From Arcanobacterium_A bovis (lineage in GTDB: Bacteria > Actinomycetota > Actinomycetes > Actinomycetales > Actinomycetaceae): DNA of 64,000 bases. The notes beneath the pieces are model-generated. The model saw nothing but the letters and a program-made list of their open reading frames with translations. It did not search any database and had not been told where the DNA came from. Each line of letters begins with the position of its first letter. Position 1 is the stretch's first letter. The stretch lies in NCBI RefSeq assembly GCF_042655305.1, contig NZ_JBHSLR010000006.1; one strand, 5' to 3'. The position numbers were made by a program, and so were the translations under genes. Positions 51,205 to 60,221 of the stretch are shown here, one piece after another.

Positions 51205-52656
51205 TTAGTGTGAATCGGTGGCTAGCTCGTCGTTGATGGCGTTGTCGCTAATCGGTTTGTCGCCGATATGTGCGAAGTACGCGATTACCTCATTGCGAAT
51301 CTTGCGCCTATCAATTTTCCCTGAACTAGTCTGTGGCCATTCGCTGCGAGATTCACGCCACGCATGGTGCGATGAAACCTTGTGCGATAAAGCATCATCG
51401 TGTGGTGACGTGCTTTGCGATGAGGCGCTGGGTGGTGAAACGTTGCGATCTTCCTGCGATCGAGAGAATAAATTCTCCAGCGTAACGATGTGTTTGGGCG
51501 TCCAACCACGTTCCAATTTTTCGTTGAGCACGCCACGCAAATCGGTATTCGACACGTCATTTTTCAGCACTGCGACTGCACATTCGCCCCATGTGGGATC
51601 AGGAATACCTACGACAACGGCATCGATGCCAGTGCAATCAAAAATTGCTTCTTCGATAAGCTGTGGAATTACTGTAAGTCCGCCGGTAGTGACGGCGTCG
51701 TCGATTCGTCCTAGAACGTGAAGCTTGTCAGCTTTCCAACAGCCGTAATCCGCCGTCTCGTGGACGCGCCGCGCACCCGCGGGCAATTCTTGCGCAGCGG
51801 GAAGATTCGACTGGTCTGGAGGCATCAAGTAACCCAAACCAACCACTGACCCCGTGAGACTGATGCGAGCGTCGTCGTCAAGCGACACGATGGTATCCCC
51901 GATGGCGACGCCGTCGTACACGCAACCTCCGCACGTTTCGGTCATGCCGTAGCTGGTTACGACGTTCAGCCCAGCGTGGCGCGCTCGTTCCAAAAGCCCT
52001 GGTGAGCTTGCAGCGCCGCCTACCACCACCGCATCAACTACGCGAGCCACAACGGAGAGCAACTCGGCGTCGTCAAGTAGGCGAAGTAACTGTGTGGGCA
52101 CTAGCGAGATATAGAAGCGCTGATTAGGGCACTTTTGAGCTGCTAGATTGTGCCACTTGGGAGCTATCTGCTCGTGGTGTGTGGAACGAATCGGCACGTA
52201 GAGCGGTACGAACCCAGCTGCAACGGAACGCACAACGGTTTGAAAACCGGCAATATGATGGAGTGGCAAAGTGTTGATCCACGTTCCTGCGCCACCGAGA
52301 AAACTATGAGTTGCCTCGCCAGAATAGAGGAGGGTGTCCCAAGGAAGTGCCACGATTTTCCCTTGACCAGTGGTGGAGCCAGAAGTGCGCAATAGAACTC
52401 CGGCACCGCGTGGGATATGCAGGGAACTTAGCTCTTTTTGAGCAGCTTCACGGTTGGTGTTCGGCGCGACCACAAATAGCGGCCTCGGTACCTGCGCGTT
52501 TGTGCGCTGAGCGAGTGCAGATTCGACTGCGCCACTAACGCGCTCTAAGGCTGCTGTGCCCGTGCCGCCTTCTATTATCCGTGGCAGAGAGGATTGGCAC
52601 GCATCGTCATGACGTGCGGATTCGCGATGAGAAGCTGGCATTTTCCAGATACTCAT
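51205..52656 (-). CDS. menE: o-succinylbenzoate-CoA ligase
   Basis: Activates OSB with ATP and CoA. AMP-binding P-loop LRTSGSTTGQGKIV, YGMTETCGGCVYDG, and the C-terminal lysine motif SSGKIDRRKI. 483 residues from ATG 52656, which overlaps the menB stop (ATGA). A Ser/His-rich low-complexity insertion of about 40 residues (SPPSASSQSTSPHDD...) splits the C-terminal domain just before the catalytic lysine, unusual for MenE. Confidence 0.9.
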   Translation of the reverse strand: MSIWKMPASHRESARHDDACQSSLPRIIEGGTGTAALERVSGAVESALAQRTNAQVPRPLFVVAPNTNREAAQKELSSLHIPRGAGVLLRTSGSTTGQGKIVALPWDTLLYSGEATHSFLGGAGTWINTLPLHHIAGFQTVVRSVAAGFVPLYVPIRSTHHEQIAPKWHNLAAQKCPNQRFYISLVPTQLLRLLDDAELLSVVARVVDAVVVGGAASSPGLLERARHAGLNVVTSYGMTETCGGCVYDGVAIGDTIVSLDDDARISLTGSVVGLGYLMPPDQSNLPAAQELPAGARRVHETADYGCWKADKLHVLGRIDDAVTTGGLTVIPQLIEEAIFDCTGIDAVVVGIPDPTWGECAVAVLKNDVSNTDLRGVLNEKLERGWTPKHIVTLENLFSRSQEDRNVSPPSASSQSTSPHDDALSHKVSSHHAWRESRSEWPQTSSGKIDRRKIRNEVIAYFAHIGDKPISDNAINDELATDSH

Positions 52657-53645
52657 GCGTAGTAGGGGTAGCCAGACCAATCAGGAAGGCGCTTTTCGAG
52701 GAAAGCATCACGTCCTTCTTGCGCTTCGTCTGTCATGTATGCAAGGCGGGTAGCTTCACCTGCAAATACTTGTTGACCTGCTAAACCGTCGTCGGCCAAA
52801 TTGAAAGCGAATTTGAGCATACGGATTGCCTGTGGAGATTTCGTAGCCACGATGCGTGCGTATTCCAAAGCGCGCTCTTCGAGTTCAGCATGGGGAACGG
52901 CCTCGTTTACTACACCCCAGCGCTCGGCATCAAGCGCCGAATACTCACGTGCGAGGAAGAAAATCTCGCGTGCGCGTTTATCGCCGATTTGACGGGCAAG
53001 CAGGGCTGATCCGTAGCCGGCATCAAAGGATCCTACGTTTGCGTCAGTTTGTTTGAAGCGTGCGTGCTCGATAGAGGCCAAGGAAAGATCGCAAACCACA
53101 TTGAGAGAATGCCCGCCGCCAGCGGCCCATCCGGAGATAGCTCCGATAATTACCATGCCTGAGGTGCGCATGAGCCGTTGAACTTCCAAAATGTGGAGGC
53201 GGCCGGCGCGGGCTGGATCGGCGAGTTCGCGCGTTTGGCGATTGATGGAGGCATCGTCGTCACCGCCGTCATACATATAACCATCGCGACCACGAATACG
53301 TTGGTCTCCACCAGAACAAAATCCCCATACGCCGTCGCGCTCTGACGGGCCATTGCCCGTGAGGATAACGCTTCCTACGCTGCCAGTGAGCCGGGCATGG
53401 TCAAGCGCACGGTAGAGCTGATCGACGGTCTCGGGGCGGAAAGCATTGCGAACTTGGGGTCGATTGAACGCGATTCGTACCACGGGAAGATCAATTTCGC
53501 TGGTTATAGAGCCATCTGCGGAAAAAGTGCGCTCTACGCCGCGATGGTAGGTGATGTCCGAATCGGGGAAACCTTCGACGGATCGCCAGCGGCGAGGATC
53601 GAAGATTTCCGAGACTTTAGGAGGAAGACCAGCTTGTGAGTTCAT
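52653..53645 (-). CDS. menB: 1,4-dihydroxy-2-naphthoyl-CoA synthase
   Basis: Crotonase-fold enzyme that closes the second ring of DHNA-CoA. GAISGWAAGGGHSLNVVCDLSLAS supplies the oxyanion hole; FDAGYGSALLARQIGDKRARE and the terminal LPDWSGYPYYA are MenB hallmarks. 330 residues, slightly long at the N-terminus, as in actinobacterial and mycobacterial MenB. First gene of menB-menE; ATG lies 7 bases after TGG-CACAAT. Confidence 0.95.
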   Translation of the reverse strand: MNSQAGLPPKVSEIFDPRRWRSVEGFPDSDITYHRGVERTFSADGSITSEIDLPVVRIAFNRPQVRNAFRPETVDQLYRALDHARLTGSVGSVILTGNGPSERDGVWGFCSGGDQRIRGRDGYMYDGGDDDASINRQTRELADPARAGRLHILEVQRLMRTSGMVIIGAISGWAAGGGHSLNVVCDLSLASIEHARFKQTDANVGSFDAGYGSALLARQIGDKRAREIFFLAREYSALDAERWGVVNEAVPHAELEERALEYARIVATKSPQAIRMLKFAFNLADDGLAGQQVFAGEATRLAYMTDEAQEGRDAFLEKRLPDWSGYPYYA

Positions 53646-53652
53646 AGATTCT

Positions 53653-53661
53653 ATTGTGCCA
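53653..53661 (-). promoter_or_regulatory. candidate extended -10 for leaderless menB mRNA
   Basis: Minus strand TGG-CACAAT, seven bases, ATG. The nine-base word is identical to that before the hydrolase gene at 3074. An overlapping TAGAAT is too close to the ATG. Confidence 0.4.
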
Positions 53662-53825
53662 AAGTGCTGTGCGAAGTTCGATTCGGGTTTGGTGTGGGCT
53701 GTTCGGAATGTGTGGGCGATAAACGCAACTTCTCAATATATGTGCAGATGTTGCGCAAAACGCACCAAGATTCCGCGGCGTGTAGGACTGTGGCCGCTGC
53801 ATGGCGGATGTCTCAACTCGGGCAT

Positions 53826-53831
53826 TATCCT
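53826..53831 (+). promoter_or_regulatory. candidate -10 (TATCCT) for leaderless menC mRNA
   Basis: TATCCT, six bases, GTG 53838. A clean TANNNT match with no ribosome binding site before the GTG. Confidence 0.4.
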
Positions 53832-53837
53832 AAATAT

Positions 53838-54911
53838 GTGAATACCGAGCACTTTTCAGACAGCGAGCTACCTGCTAACCAGCATCTTTCCTCCTTGGCC
53901 GCCCGGTCGCTTGACCTGCGCGCTTACGTTTTCAACGTGCCAATCACTAAATTTCGCGGCATTACTCAGCGCTCCGGCGTGCTTTTGCAAGGTGAGGCAG
54001 GCTGGGCCGAGGTTTCGCCATTTTGGGATTACGACGATTCATACTCAGCACGTTGGCTACTTGGCGCAATAGATCATGCTGTGCATGGACTTCCGCCGGC
54101 GATTCGCTCTGAAGTGCCGGTAAATGCCACTATTCCGGCCGTCGATTCGCAGCGCGCTTTTGCCATTGCAAGCTCGGCGGGAGCAAGTACCGCTAAGGTC
54201 AAAGTTGCAGATCAGCAGCCCTATGACTCGCCTCAAAATGTAGCGCAGGATCTGGCACGCTTGGAAGCAGTGCGCGATGCTCTAGGAGCTGACGCAAAAA
54301 TCAGAATTGATGTGAACGCACGGTGGGAAAGCGATACCGCTCTCAAGTTGATTCCGCTTTACGACGCCGCAGCTGGCGGCCTCGAATATGTGGAACAACC
54401 AGTCGAAACGGTGGCCGATCTAGCCTACGTACGCAAGAAAATTGACGTTCCCATCGCGGCAGATGAATCGATTCGCCGTGCTGAAGATCCGTATCTCGTG
54501 AAAAAAATGGAGGCCGCTGACGTGGTGGTGCTCAAGAATCAGCCACTTGGAGGAGTGCGCGCCACACTCGATTTAGCAGCTGAATTGGACATGCCGGTGG
54601 TGGTTTCCTCAGCTCTTGAATCCTCGGTCGGACTTCGCGCTGGTCTGGCGCTCGCGGCGGCATTGCCGGACTTGCCATTTGCCTGCGGTCTTGCCACGAC
54701 GTCTTTACTGCACGAAGATGTCACATCAAAGCCGCTTGTTCCCATCCACGGTGTAATAGAGCTTCGAGATGTGGAACCGGACCTCATCGAAGAAAATTCT
54801 GCTCGAGTACCTGCTGATTTGCGGGCGCAATGGGAAGCGAGGCTCAGCCGAATGTGGGAAATTTTGCGTTCTCAAGGTTTGCTGGCCGCAGGTGGTCTTA
54901 CCTGGGGGTAG
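53838..54911 (+). CDS. menC: o-succinylbenzoate synthase
   Basis: Enolase-superfamily dehydratase making OSB from SHCHC. Active-site pattern: STAKVKVAD (KxK lysines), RIDVNARWE, LEYVEQPVE, PIAADESIRR (metal ligands Asp, Glu, Asp) and VVLKNQPLGGVR (second lysine). About 357 residues from GTG 53838. The frame is open back to 53664, but that region has no ribosome binding site or family similarity. Divergent from menB. Confidence 0.9.
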   Translation: MNTEHFSDSELPANQHLSSLAARSLDLRAYVFNVPITKFRGITQRSGVLLQGEAGWAEVSPFWDYDDSYSARWLLGAIDHAVHGLPPAIRSEVPVNATIPAVDSQRAFAIASSAGASTAKVKVADQQPYDSPQNVAQDLARLEAVRDALGADAKIRIDVNARWESDTALKLIPLYDAAAGGLEYVEQPVETVADLAYVRKKIDVPIAADESIRRAEDPYLVKKMEAADVVVLKNQPLGGVRATLDLAAELDMPVVVSSALESSVGLRAGLALAAALPDLPFACGLATTSLLHEDVTSKPLVPIHGVIELRDVEPDLIEENSARVPADLRAQWEARLSRMWEILRSQGLLAAGGLTWG

Positions 54912-55075
54912 CTGCGGGTGGTTTAGCCTGGGTTTAGCCGCCAGCGGTTTCACTTGGGCATAGAAGGCGTAGAATAGTCAAAGTTTCATAAGTTTCGCTC
55001 TGCGCTGGCTTTCGATGGTGTGCCATAGGCATGCCGCTGGTCTGAGTAACGAGCGAGCTCTGTATTGCCGCCGAT

Positions 55076-55084
55076 TGGAAAAAT
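55076..55084 (+). promoter_or_regulatory. candidate extended -10 for leaderless menD mRNA
   Basis: TGG-AAAAAT, seven bases, ATG 55092. Weak -10 but same spacing as its neighbours. Confidence 0.3.
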
Positions 55085-55091
55085 CCTGGAT

Positions 55092-56741
55092 ATGATCTCT
55101 TCAACTGTTGCCGCGCGAGAAGCTGTTGCCACGCTGGTAGGAGCAGGTGTGCGCACGTTTGTGCTGTGTCCTGGTTCGCGTTCAGCACCACTTGCGATAG
55201 CGCTCGCGGAGGCCGAACGTGCCGGCGCAGTCCGTCTTCATGTGGAGACGGACGAACGAGTGGCAGGTTTCGTTGCCTTGGGTTTCGGTACGCAAAATGT
55301 CCCGACGGCGGTGGTGACGACGTCGGGTTCCGCCGTCGCGAATCTTCACCCAGCTGCCGAGGAAGCTCTGCACGCTGCTGTACCGATCCTCTTTCTGACT
55401 GCGGATCGACCCCACGATATGCGGGGAGTGCGTGCATCGCAAACGACCGATCACCTCGCTGTGCTGGGTGGATCGGTGCTTCACAGCGTCGATATTCCAA
55501 CGGACACGCCCAATCTGCGGGCTTTGCGCAATCAGCTCATGCGAGCGGTTCGTGTGGCGTTGGGTGTTGGTTTCGCTGGTGGACGTGGCGCAGGTCCAGT
55601 ACATATCAATATGGCCTTCCGCGAGCCACTTGTGGAGCGAACGCCGTGGGAATCTGCCAAAGCTGATTGTATGACTGGCTCGACGGAGACAAAAACGCAT
55701 AATGCCAACCCTGAACAGGAAAAACGTACTGTGGTGGTGGCGGGACCTTCGCGGGTATTGGCTTCGGAGGAACGGGCGCAAGAATTTGCCGATTCACTTG
55801 GGCAGATTCCGGTGCTCGCTGAGCCGTCGAGTCTTTTGCGTGCTCTGCCGCAGGCAGTTACGGCGCATCCTTTGCTGCTTTCCTCTGAGCTGGGTAAACA
55901 GATCGAAAGGGTAGTGGTGATTGGCCATCCTACCTTGACGCGAGAAGTAGCTGCGTTGCTTGCAAACGAGGCTGTAGAAGTAATCGTGGTTGACGATCAG
56001 CCCACTTACACCGATGTTTCTGGCAATAGTGCGCGCGTAGTTGACCTGGTTGATTTACCTGCGTGGTTGAGTATTGATATACCGTGGTATCAGGAATGGC
56101 AACGCGCTTCGATAAAGGCTCGCCGCTATCTTCACAATGCGCAACCTCAAATGGATTTTCCGACCGTAGCCCGTGCGATTTCCAGTTCTGATGTCACCAC
56201 GATGTTGGGAGCTTCGTCGATCATTCGGGAAGTCAATCTTTACGCTGATTGTCCAGGCAAGGTGTTTGCCGCTAATCGTGGACTTGCAGGAATTGATGGT
56301 ACTGTTTCCACATCTCTTGGCATTGCGTTGGCTTCTCATGAGCCAGTGCGAGTGGTGGTTGGTGATCTTACATTCATTCATGACTTGGGCGCGCTCGTAC
56401 GGACGTGTGGACAAAGTGAGAGTGTGGATTTGCAGGTTGTGGTGGTAGACGACGCCGGCGGCTCCCTCTTCGCAACGCTCGAGTACGGTGCGGGCGAGGT
56501 TACCACCTTTGATCGAGTGTTCCGCGCTGCAAAAGAACTCGATTTTGCTGCGTTTGCGCAGGCAGTGGGCGAGCATGTGAGCTTCCGACGCGCAAGTGGC
56601 AATCCGGCGTCTTTGGCAGCAGAAATGGACGCTTTCGCAGGCGGAATCGAAGTATTTGTGGTGGAACTCGGCCGCGAAGAGATGTCGGAGATGCGGGCAA
56701 AAAGGCTGGAATGGCGCGAGCAAATCATGGATTTGCTGTGA
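55092..56741 (+). CDS. menD: SEPHCHC synthase
   Basis: Thiamine-diphosphate enzyme adding the 2-oxoglutarate-derived succinyl group to isochorismate. FVLCPGSRSAPLAIAL, HVETDERVAGFVALGF, LTADRPHDMRGVRASQ and GDLTFIHDLGALVR are diagnostic. About 549 residues; ATG 55092 matches the usual N-terminus (STVAAREAVATLVGAGVR), while TTG 55065 is less likely. Follows menC by 180 bases on the same strand. Confidence 0.95.
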   Translation: MISSTVAAREAVATLVGAGVRTFVLCPGSRSAPLAIALAEAERAGAVRLHVETDERVAGFVALGFGTQNVPTAVVTTSGSAVANLHPAAEEALHAAVPILFLTADRPHDMRGVRASQTTDHLAVLGGSVLHSVDIPTDTPNLRALRNQLMRAVRVALGVGFAGGRGAGPVHINMAFREPLVERTPWESAKADCMTGSTETKTHNANPEQEKRTVVVAGPSRVLASEERAQEFADSLGQIPVLAEPSSLLRALPQAVTAHPLLLSSELGKQIERVVVIGHPTLTREVAALLANEAVEVIVVDDQPTYTDVSGNSARVVDLVDLPAWLSIDIPWYQEWQRASIKARRYLHNAQPQMDFPTVARAISSSDVTTMLGASSIIREVNLYADCPGKVFAANRGLAGIDGTVSTSLGIALASHEPVRVVVGDLTFIHDLGALVRTCGQSESVDLQVVVVDDAGGSLFATLEYGAGEVTTFDRVFRAAKELDFAAFAQAVGEHVSFRRASGNPASLAAEMDAFAGGIEVFVVELGREEMSEMRAKRLEWREQIMDLL

Positions 56742-56835
56742 GCGTAACGTTCCCAGCTAACATACAGCTACAATCCAAGTAGCATGAAGCTCACTGTGAT
56801 GAAGTAGTTTCATAAGATCAGGAGATACCTAGTAA

Positions 56836-56946
56836 ATGGCTCTGTTAGCGCGAGTACTGGCGTGCAGAGTGCTGTTGGATAGTGCCGTGATTTCCCAAGT
56901 GCTTTTGGGAATTCTCAGGTGGCGCGAACCGGCAGGAATTAATTAG
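56836..56946 (+). CDS. possible 36-residue ORF upstream of htrA
   Basis: AGGAGA lies 10 bases before an ATG opening MALLARVLACRVLLDSAVIS and ending in ...REPAGIN. It is amphipathic or hydrophobic with no known family. It could be a small membrane peptide or leader peptide, or chance. Within the 257-base menD-htrA gap, which also has a 7-bp hairpin (TTCCCAA/TTGGGAA at 56892-56911) inside this ORF. Confidence 0.22.
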   Translation: MALLARVLACRVLLDSAVISQVLLGILRWREPAGIN

Positions 56947-56998
56947 TTGTGGCCGTCCCTAGCGGCGAGGTCTCTTAGTACGAACGGAAGGAAACGTC

Positions 56999-58726
56999 GT
57001 GAACGATGAGAAAATGCCAAGCAATGATCCGGTTGCCGGACGTCAAGGCGATGCGACGGAAGAATTGCCATCGGACGCACAGTTGAATTCGACGAATCCG
57101 AGCCAATCTCAGGATTCGCTTGTGCAGCAAGATTCAGGAGCGACGCCGAAGCGTCCCGAAGTCTCGCAACGTCCTGTTATCATCAACTACGGTGCGAATG
57201 CGGTGGGATCGGTGCACGACGATGGTGTGGAAAACGCAGATGGCGCAGAAGGTAAGGATAACGCAGAGGGCACGGATAACGCGGCAAACGCGCAATCGCC
57301 GATGCCAGTGACGCCACAGACGAACGTGCCAACGGACGAACACTCGCCGACGAAAGAAGCTGGCACCGAATCGTTGCCGCAGAACGAAAACATTACTGCA
57401 ACCGAGCAACTTGGCGTTGCATCTGCGCAAGCAACATCTGCTCAGTCAGAGCCTGAACAGCCAGCTTTTTCGCAAGCAACACCTGCGTCATCTGCTCCTA
57501 CACAGCCGGTTCCTATGCAGCAAGCTCCAACACAAGCGAATCCTTCGCTAGGAACAGCTTGGATGTACGCGCCGAACACGGAGGCTCCGGAGGATAGCAA
57601 AAAGGGGAAGAAGAAGTCCCGCCCCGGTTGGGCGGCACTTATTGCGGTTGGTGTTGTAGCTGCTCTTGCGGGTGGTGGACTCGGCGTCGGCGCCATGACC
57701 TTGCGCTACGACGGATCGCGACCAGTGAGCGTCTCGGAAGGAAAACCAAATATTAAGCCAGTTGTGGATGCGCACGCTGATGCGCCAGACTGGGGCGCCG
57801 TCGCGAAAACCGTGGGACCGGCAGTGGTGGCGATTAACGTCGATTCTCGCCAAGGCGAAGCAGCTGGTTCTGGAGTGATTTTCGATAAGGCTGGGCATAT
57901 TCTCACAAATAACCATGTGGTTGCCGGAGCAGAAAAAATAACAGTTACGCTTTCGGATGGCCGTGTTATTGAGGCAAAAACGGCTGGAACGGATCCTGCC
58001 ACCGATTTGGCGGTGCTCACGCTGGCCACAGTGCCGCAAGACATTACCGTGGCGGCGATGGGGGATTCTTCCCAGGTGAAAGTTGGAGATCCGGTTGCTG
58101 CAATTGGAAACCCGCTTGGATTGTCGTCCACAATGACGACGGGTATCGTTTCAGCACTTAATCGCCCAGTTCAGACGGCGGGTGCGAACCAACAAACGGG
58201 GGAGCGCACCCGCGTTGTCACCAATGCGATTCAGATAGATGCGGCAGTGAACCCGGGTAACTCTGGTGGGCCTATTTTCGATGCTCAAGGTCGCGTAATT
58301 GGAATTGCTTCCTCGATCGCTTCGATTTCTGGCGGAGGGGCTCAAGCAGGCTCAATTGGACTCGGCTTCGCTATTCCGATCAACCTCGCTGAAAATATTG
58401 CGAAACAGCTGGTTGAAAAGGGAGTTGCTGAGCATGCCTTCCTTGGTGTTTCCATCGTGGATGGAATTGCTCAATATAAGGGTATGTCTAAGCTAGGTGC
58501 TGAGGTGAAATCGGTTGAAGACGGCACTCCAGCGGCAGCTGCTCATATTCAGGTGGGTGATGTTATTACGGCAGTAAATGGAAATCCTGTCACATCAGCC
58601 GCTTCACTCACAGGCTACACTCGCCAGCATCGCTCGGGGGAGAAAGTGACTTTGACGTTTGAACGCAATGGTGAATTGCAGGAAACAGATGTAACTCTTG
58701 CAACCCGTCAAGATACTCAGAAATGA
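56999..58726 (+). CDS. htrA: HtrA/DegP-family serine protease with PDZ domain
   Basis: 575 residues. A long disordered acidic/Gln/Pro-rich cytoplasmic N-terminus (about 1-200) precedes one membrane helix (about 210-235), so the protease faces outside. Catalytic triad: His in LTNNHVVAG, Asp in ATDLAVL, Ser in NPGNSGGPIF; C-terminal PDZ with LGVSIV and GDVITAVNG. Degrades misfolded envelope proteins. GTG start with GGAAGGAAA upstream. Terminated by the hairpin immediately after its stop. Confidence 0.93.
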   Translation: MNDEKMPSNDPVAGRQGDATEELPSDAQLNSTNPSQSQDSLVQQDSGATPKRPEVSQRPVIINYGANAVGSVHDDGVENADGAEGKDNAEGTDNAANAQSPMPVTPQTNVPTDEHSPTKEAGTESLPQNENITATEQLGVASAQATSAQSEPEQPAFSQATPASSAPTQPVPMQQAPTQANPSLGTAWMYAPNTEAPEDSKKGKKKSRPGWAALIAVGVVAALAGGGLGVGAMTLRYDGSRPVSVSEGKPNIKPVVDAHADAPDWGAVAKTVGPAVVAINVDSRQGEAAGSGVIFDKAGHILTNNHVVAGAEKITVTLSDGRVIEAKTAGTDPATDLAVLTLATVPQDITVAAMGDSSQVKVGDPVAAIGNPLGLSSTMTTGIVSALNRPVQTAGANQQTGERTRVVTNAIQIDAAVNPGNSGGPIFDAQGRVIGIASSIASISGGGAQAGSIGLGFAIPINLAENIAKQLVEKGVAEHAFLGVSIVDGIAQYKGMSKLGAEVKSVEDGTPAAAAHIQVGDVITAVNGNPVTSAASLTGYTRQHRSGEKVTLTFERNGELQETDVTLATRQDTQK

Positions 58727-58763
58727 CGTTTGGGCTATGCCTTGAATAGGCACAGCCCAAACG
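58727..58763 (+). terminator. terminator hairpin after htrA
   Basis: CGTTTGGGCT / AGCCCAAACG plus TGCC/GGCA with one A-C mismatch, loop TTGAATA, beginning at the base after the stop codon. Confidence 0.7.
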
Positions 58764-58798
58764 CAATATCAAGGGCTCGTCAACTCTGACTACCCACA

Positions 58799-58842
58799 CC
58801 AGAGGGTGTTGCGATCACAACCGTGATTGCAACACCCTCTGG
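58799..58842 (-). terminator. hairpin at the menF 3' end
   Basis: A stem of about 20 bp (CCAGAGGGTGTTGC with GCAACACCCTCTGG, then one G-T wobble and ATCAC/GTGAT) and loop AACC. Half of the hairpin is the last nine codons of menF, so coding sequence doubles as terminator. Confidence 0.65.
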
Positions 58843-60221
58843 CCTAATGTGGCAATGTTGAAAGCTCCCATAATTGGCTCAAATTTGGCTTCAGTTTCGG
58901 TCAATTCGGACGATGGAATTGAATCTGCCATGATTCCACCGCCAGCCCAGGCGCGCGCTTGGCGGTTCGCATCAATCTTTGCGCAGCGCAATGCCACACA
59001 CCACTGCCCATAATTCCCAGATGACACCCATCCCACCGGCGCGCCATAGCGATCACGATCAGTTACTTCAACATCCTCAATAATGCTCAGTGCAGTGTCA
59101 TTTGGATGTCCGCCAAGTGCTGCTGTGGGGTGCAGCAGACCAGCCACGTCGATAATCGAGCGGGAACTGTGCAGTTCCGCCACCACGTCAGTGGCAAGAT
59201 GTAAAACGTTTGGCAAAGGCAAAACAAAAGTTTCACTGGTAGTAACAGTTCCGACGCCGCTGAGCGTATTGACCACCGATTCAACTGCAACTTGATGTTC
59301 GATCTGATCTTTTTCGGACGCAACCAACAGTCTGGACTGCTCATCGTGCTCGGCGGTGGAATTAGCGTGCTGGGATAGAGATGTGCCGATACCAGCCACA
59401 CTTTCGGTGCGATTCGGTAGAGTACCTGCAAGCACGCGAGCAAATACGCGAGAATCCTGCGGTGAGGTGATATCTGAGTCCTCAATAATCGCTGCAGAGG
59501 CTGCGAGCATCTCTGGACTTGCGCCAATCAGTCCATCAACGGCAAATACCCAGGTTGATGGGTAAGAATCGCAAAGACGATCGAGGAGTACGCGCTCGTC
59601 AATATCTGAGTCGGTCTCAATAGCGAGAGTGCGTGAGAGCACCACTTTTTCAGCCTCACCTGCGCGAATCTTATTTGTGACCAGCTCGACTTGGGCTTGC
59701 CATTCGAGCGGATCGGGAATTTCGTGAACGTTCTCAACACTGAACTGAGTAAAACTGCCGGCGCTACCTTTCAATACGGCGTCGAGCAGCGCCTTTGCTT
59801 CAGGAGCGAGAGTCTCAAATACGTCGACGTCGTCTGGACCAATGATCGTCAGCCAGGCTTTGCCAGCGCGACGTCCCACGAGCACCTGCGGAATTATGAG
59901 TGTTGAAGCAGCTGGGGACTGTGCTGCGAAGCTAAAAGATCCAAACGCGAATAATCCACTGCCAGGTACGCGAACTTCGTCGCGAACCTCTGCTTGTAGT
60001 TCAGTTGCATTCCACCAAGTAGTGAGGTGGTTGAAGCGACTTTCTGCGTCGTCACCTCGCTGGGGAACGTGCGTTTCTTGCGCTGCAATTCCGGCAGCGA
60101 CGACGCCGTCGTCACCTCGTATCCACGCGAGCTGATTGCGTGGCGCAGTAAGGAGCGATCTGAGGTTAGGCAGATCGGGTAGGGCAGAAGTCTGCGAACG
60201 TAGATGTGGGATCGTCAACAC
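58815..60221 (-). CDS. menF: isochorismate synthase
   Basis: Converts chorismate to isochorismate, the entry to menaquinone synthesis. Chorismate-binding fold: AEKVVLSRTLAIE, the GASPEML strand, VFARVLAGTLPNRTE, LHPTAALGGHP and the GAPVGWVSSGNYGQWCVALRCA region. 468 residues. GTG start at 60221 without a ribosome binding site, 8 bases after TAACAT. Divergent from menG. Isochorismate for siderophores (EntC-type) is an alternative, but context favours MenF. Confidence 0.92.
   Translation of the reverse strand: MLTIPHLRSQTSALPDLPNLRSLLTAPRNQLAWIRGDDGVVAAGIAAQETHVPQRGDDAESRFNHLTTWWNATELQAEVRDEVRVPGSGLFAFGSFSFAAQSPAASTLIIPQVLVGRRAGKAWLTIIGPDDVDVFETLAPEAKALLDAVLKGSAGSFTQFSVENVHEIPDPLEWQAQVELVTNKIRAGEAEKVVLSRTLAIETDSDIDERVLLDRLCDSYPSTWVFAVDGLIGASPEMLAASAAIIEDSDITSPQDSRVFARVLAGTLPNRTESVAGIGTSLSQHANSTAEHDEQSRLLVASEKDQIEHQVAVESVVNTLSGVGTVTTSETFVLPLPNVLHLATDVVAELHSSRSIIDVAGLLHPTAALGGHPNDTALSIIEDVEVTDRDRYGAPVGWVSSGNYGQWCVALRCAKIDANRQARAWAGGGIMADSIPSSELTETEAKFEPIMGAFNIATLGQRVLQSRL

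Noticed and set aside
53664..53837. N-terminal extension of MenC by 58 residues
   Set aside because: Open but lacking a start signal and family similarity, and it contains the proposed menC and menB promoter region.
56950..56975. Extracytoplasmic sigma factor promoter before htrA
   Set aside because: A GAACC...GTTG pair occurs upstream of htrA but the spacing and flanks fit the known consensus poorly, so it was not listed as a feature.
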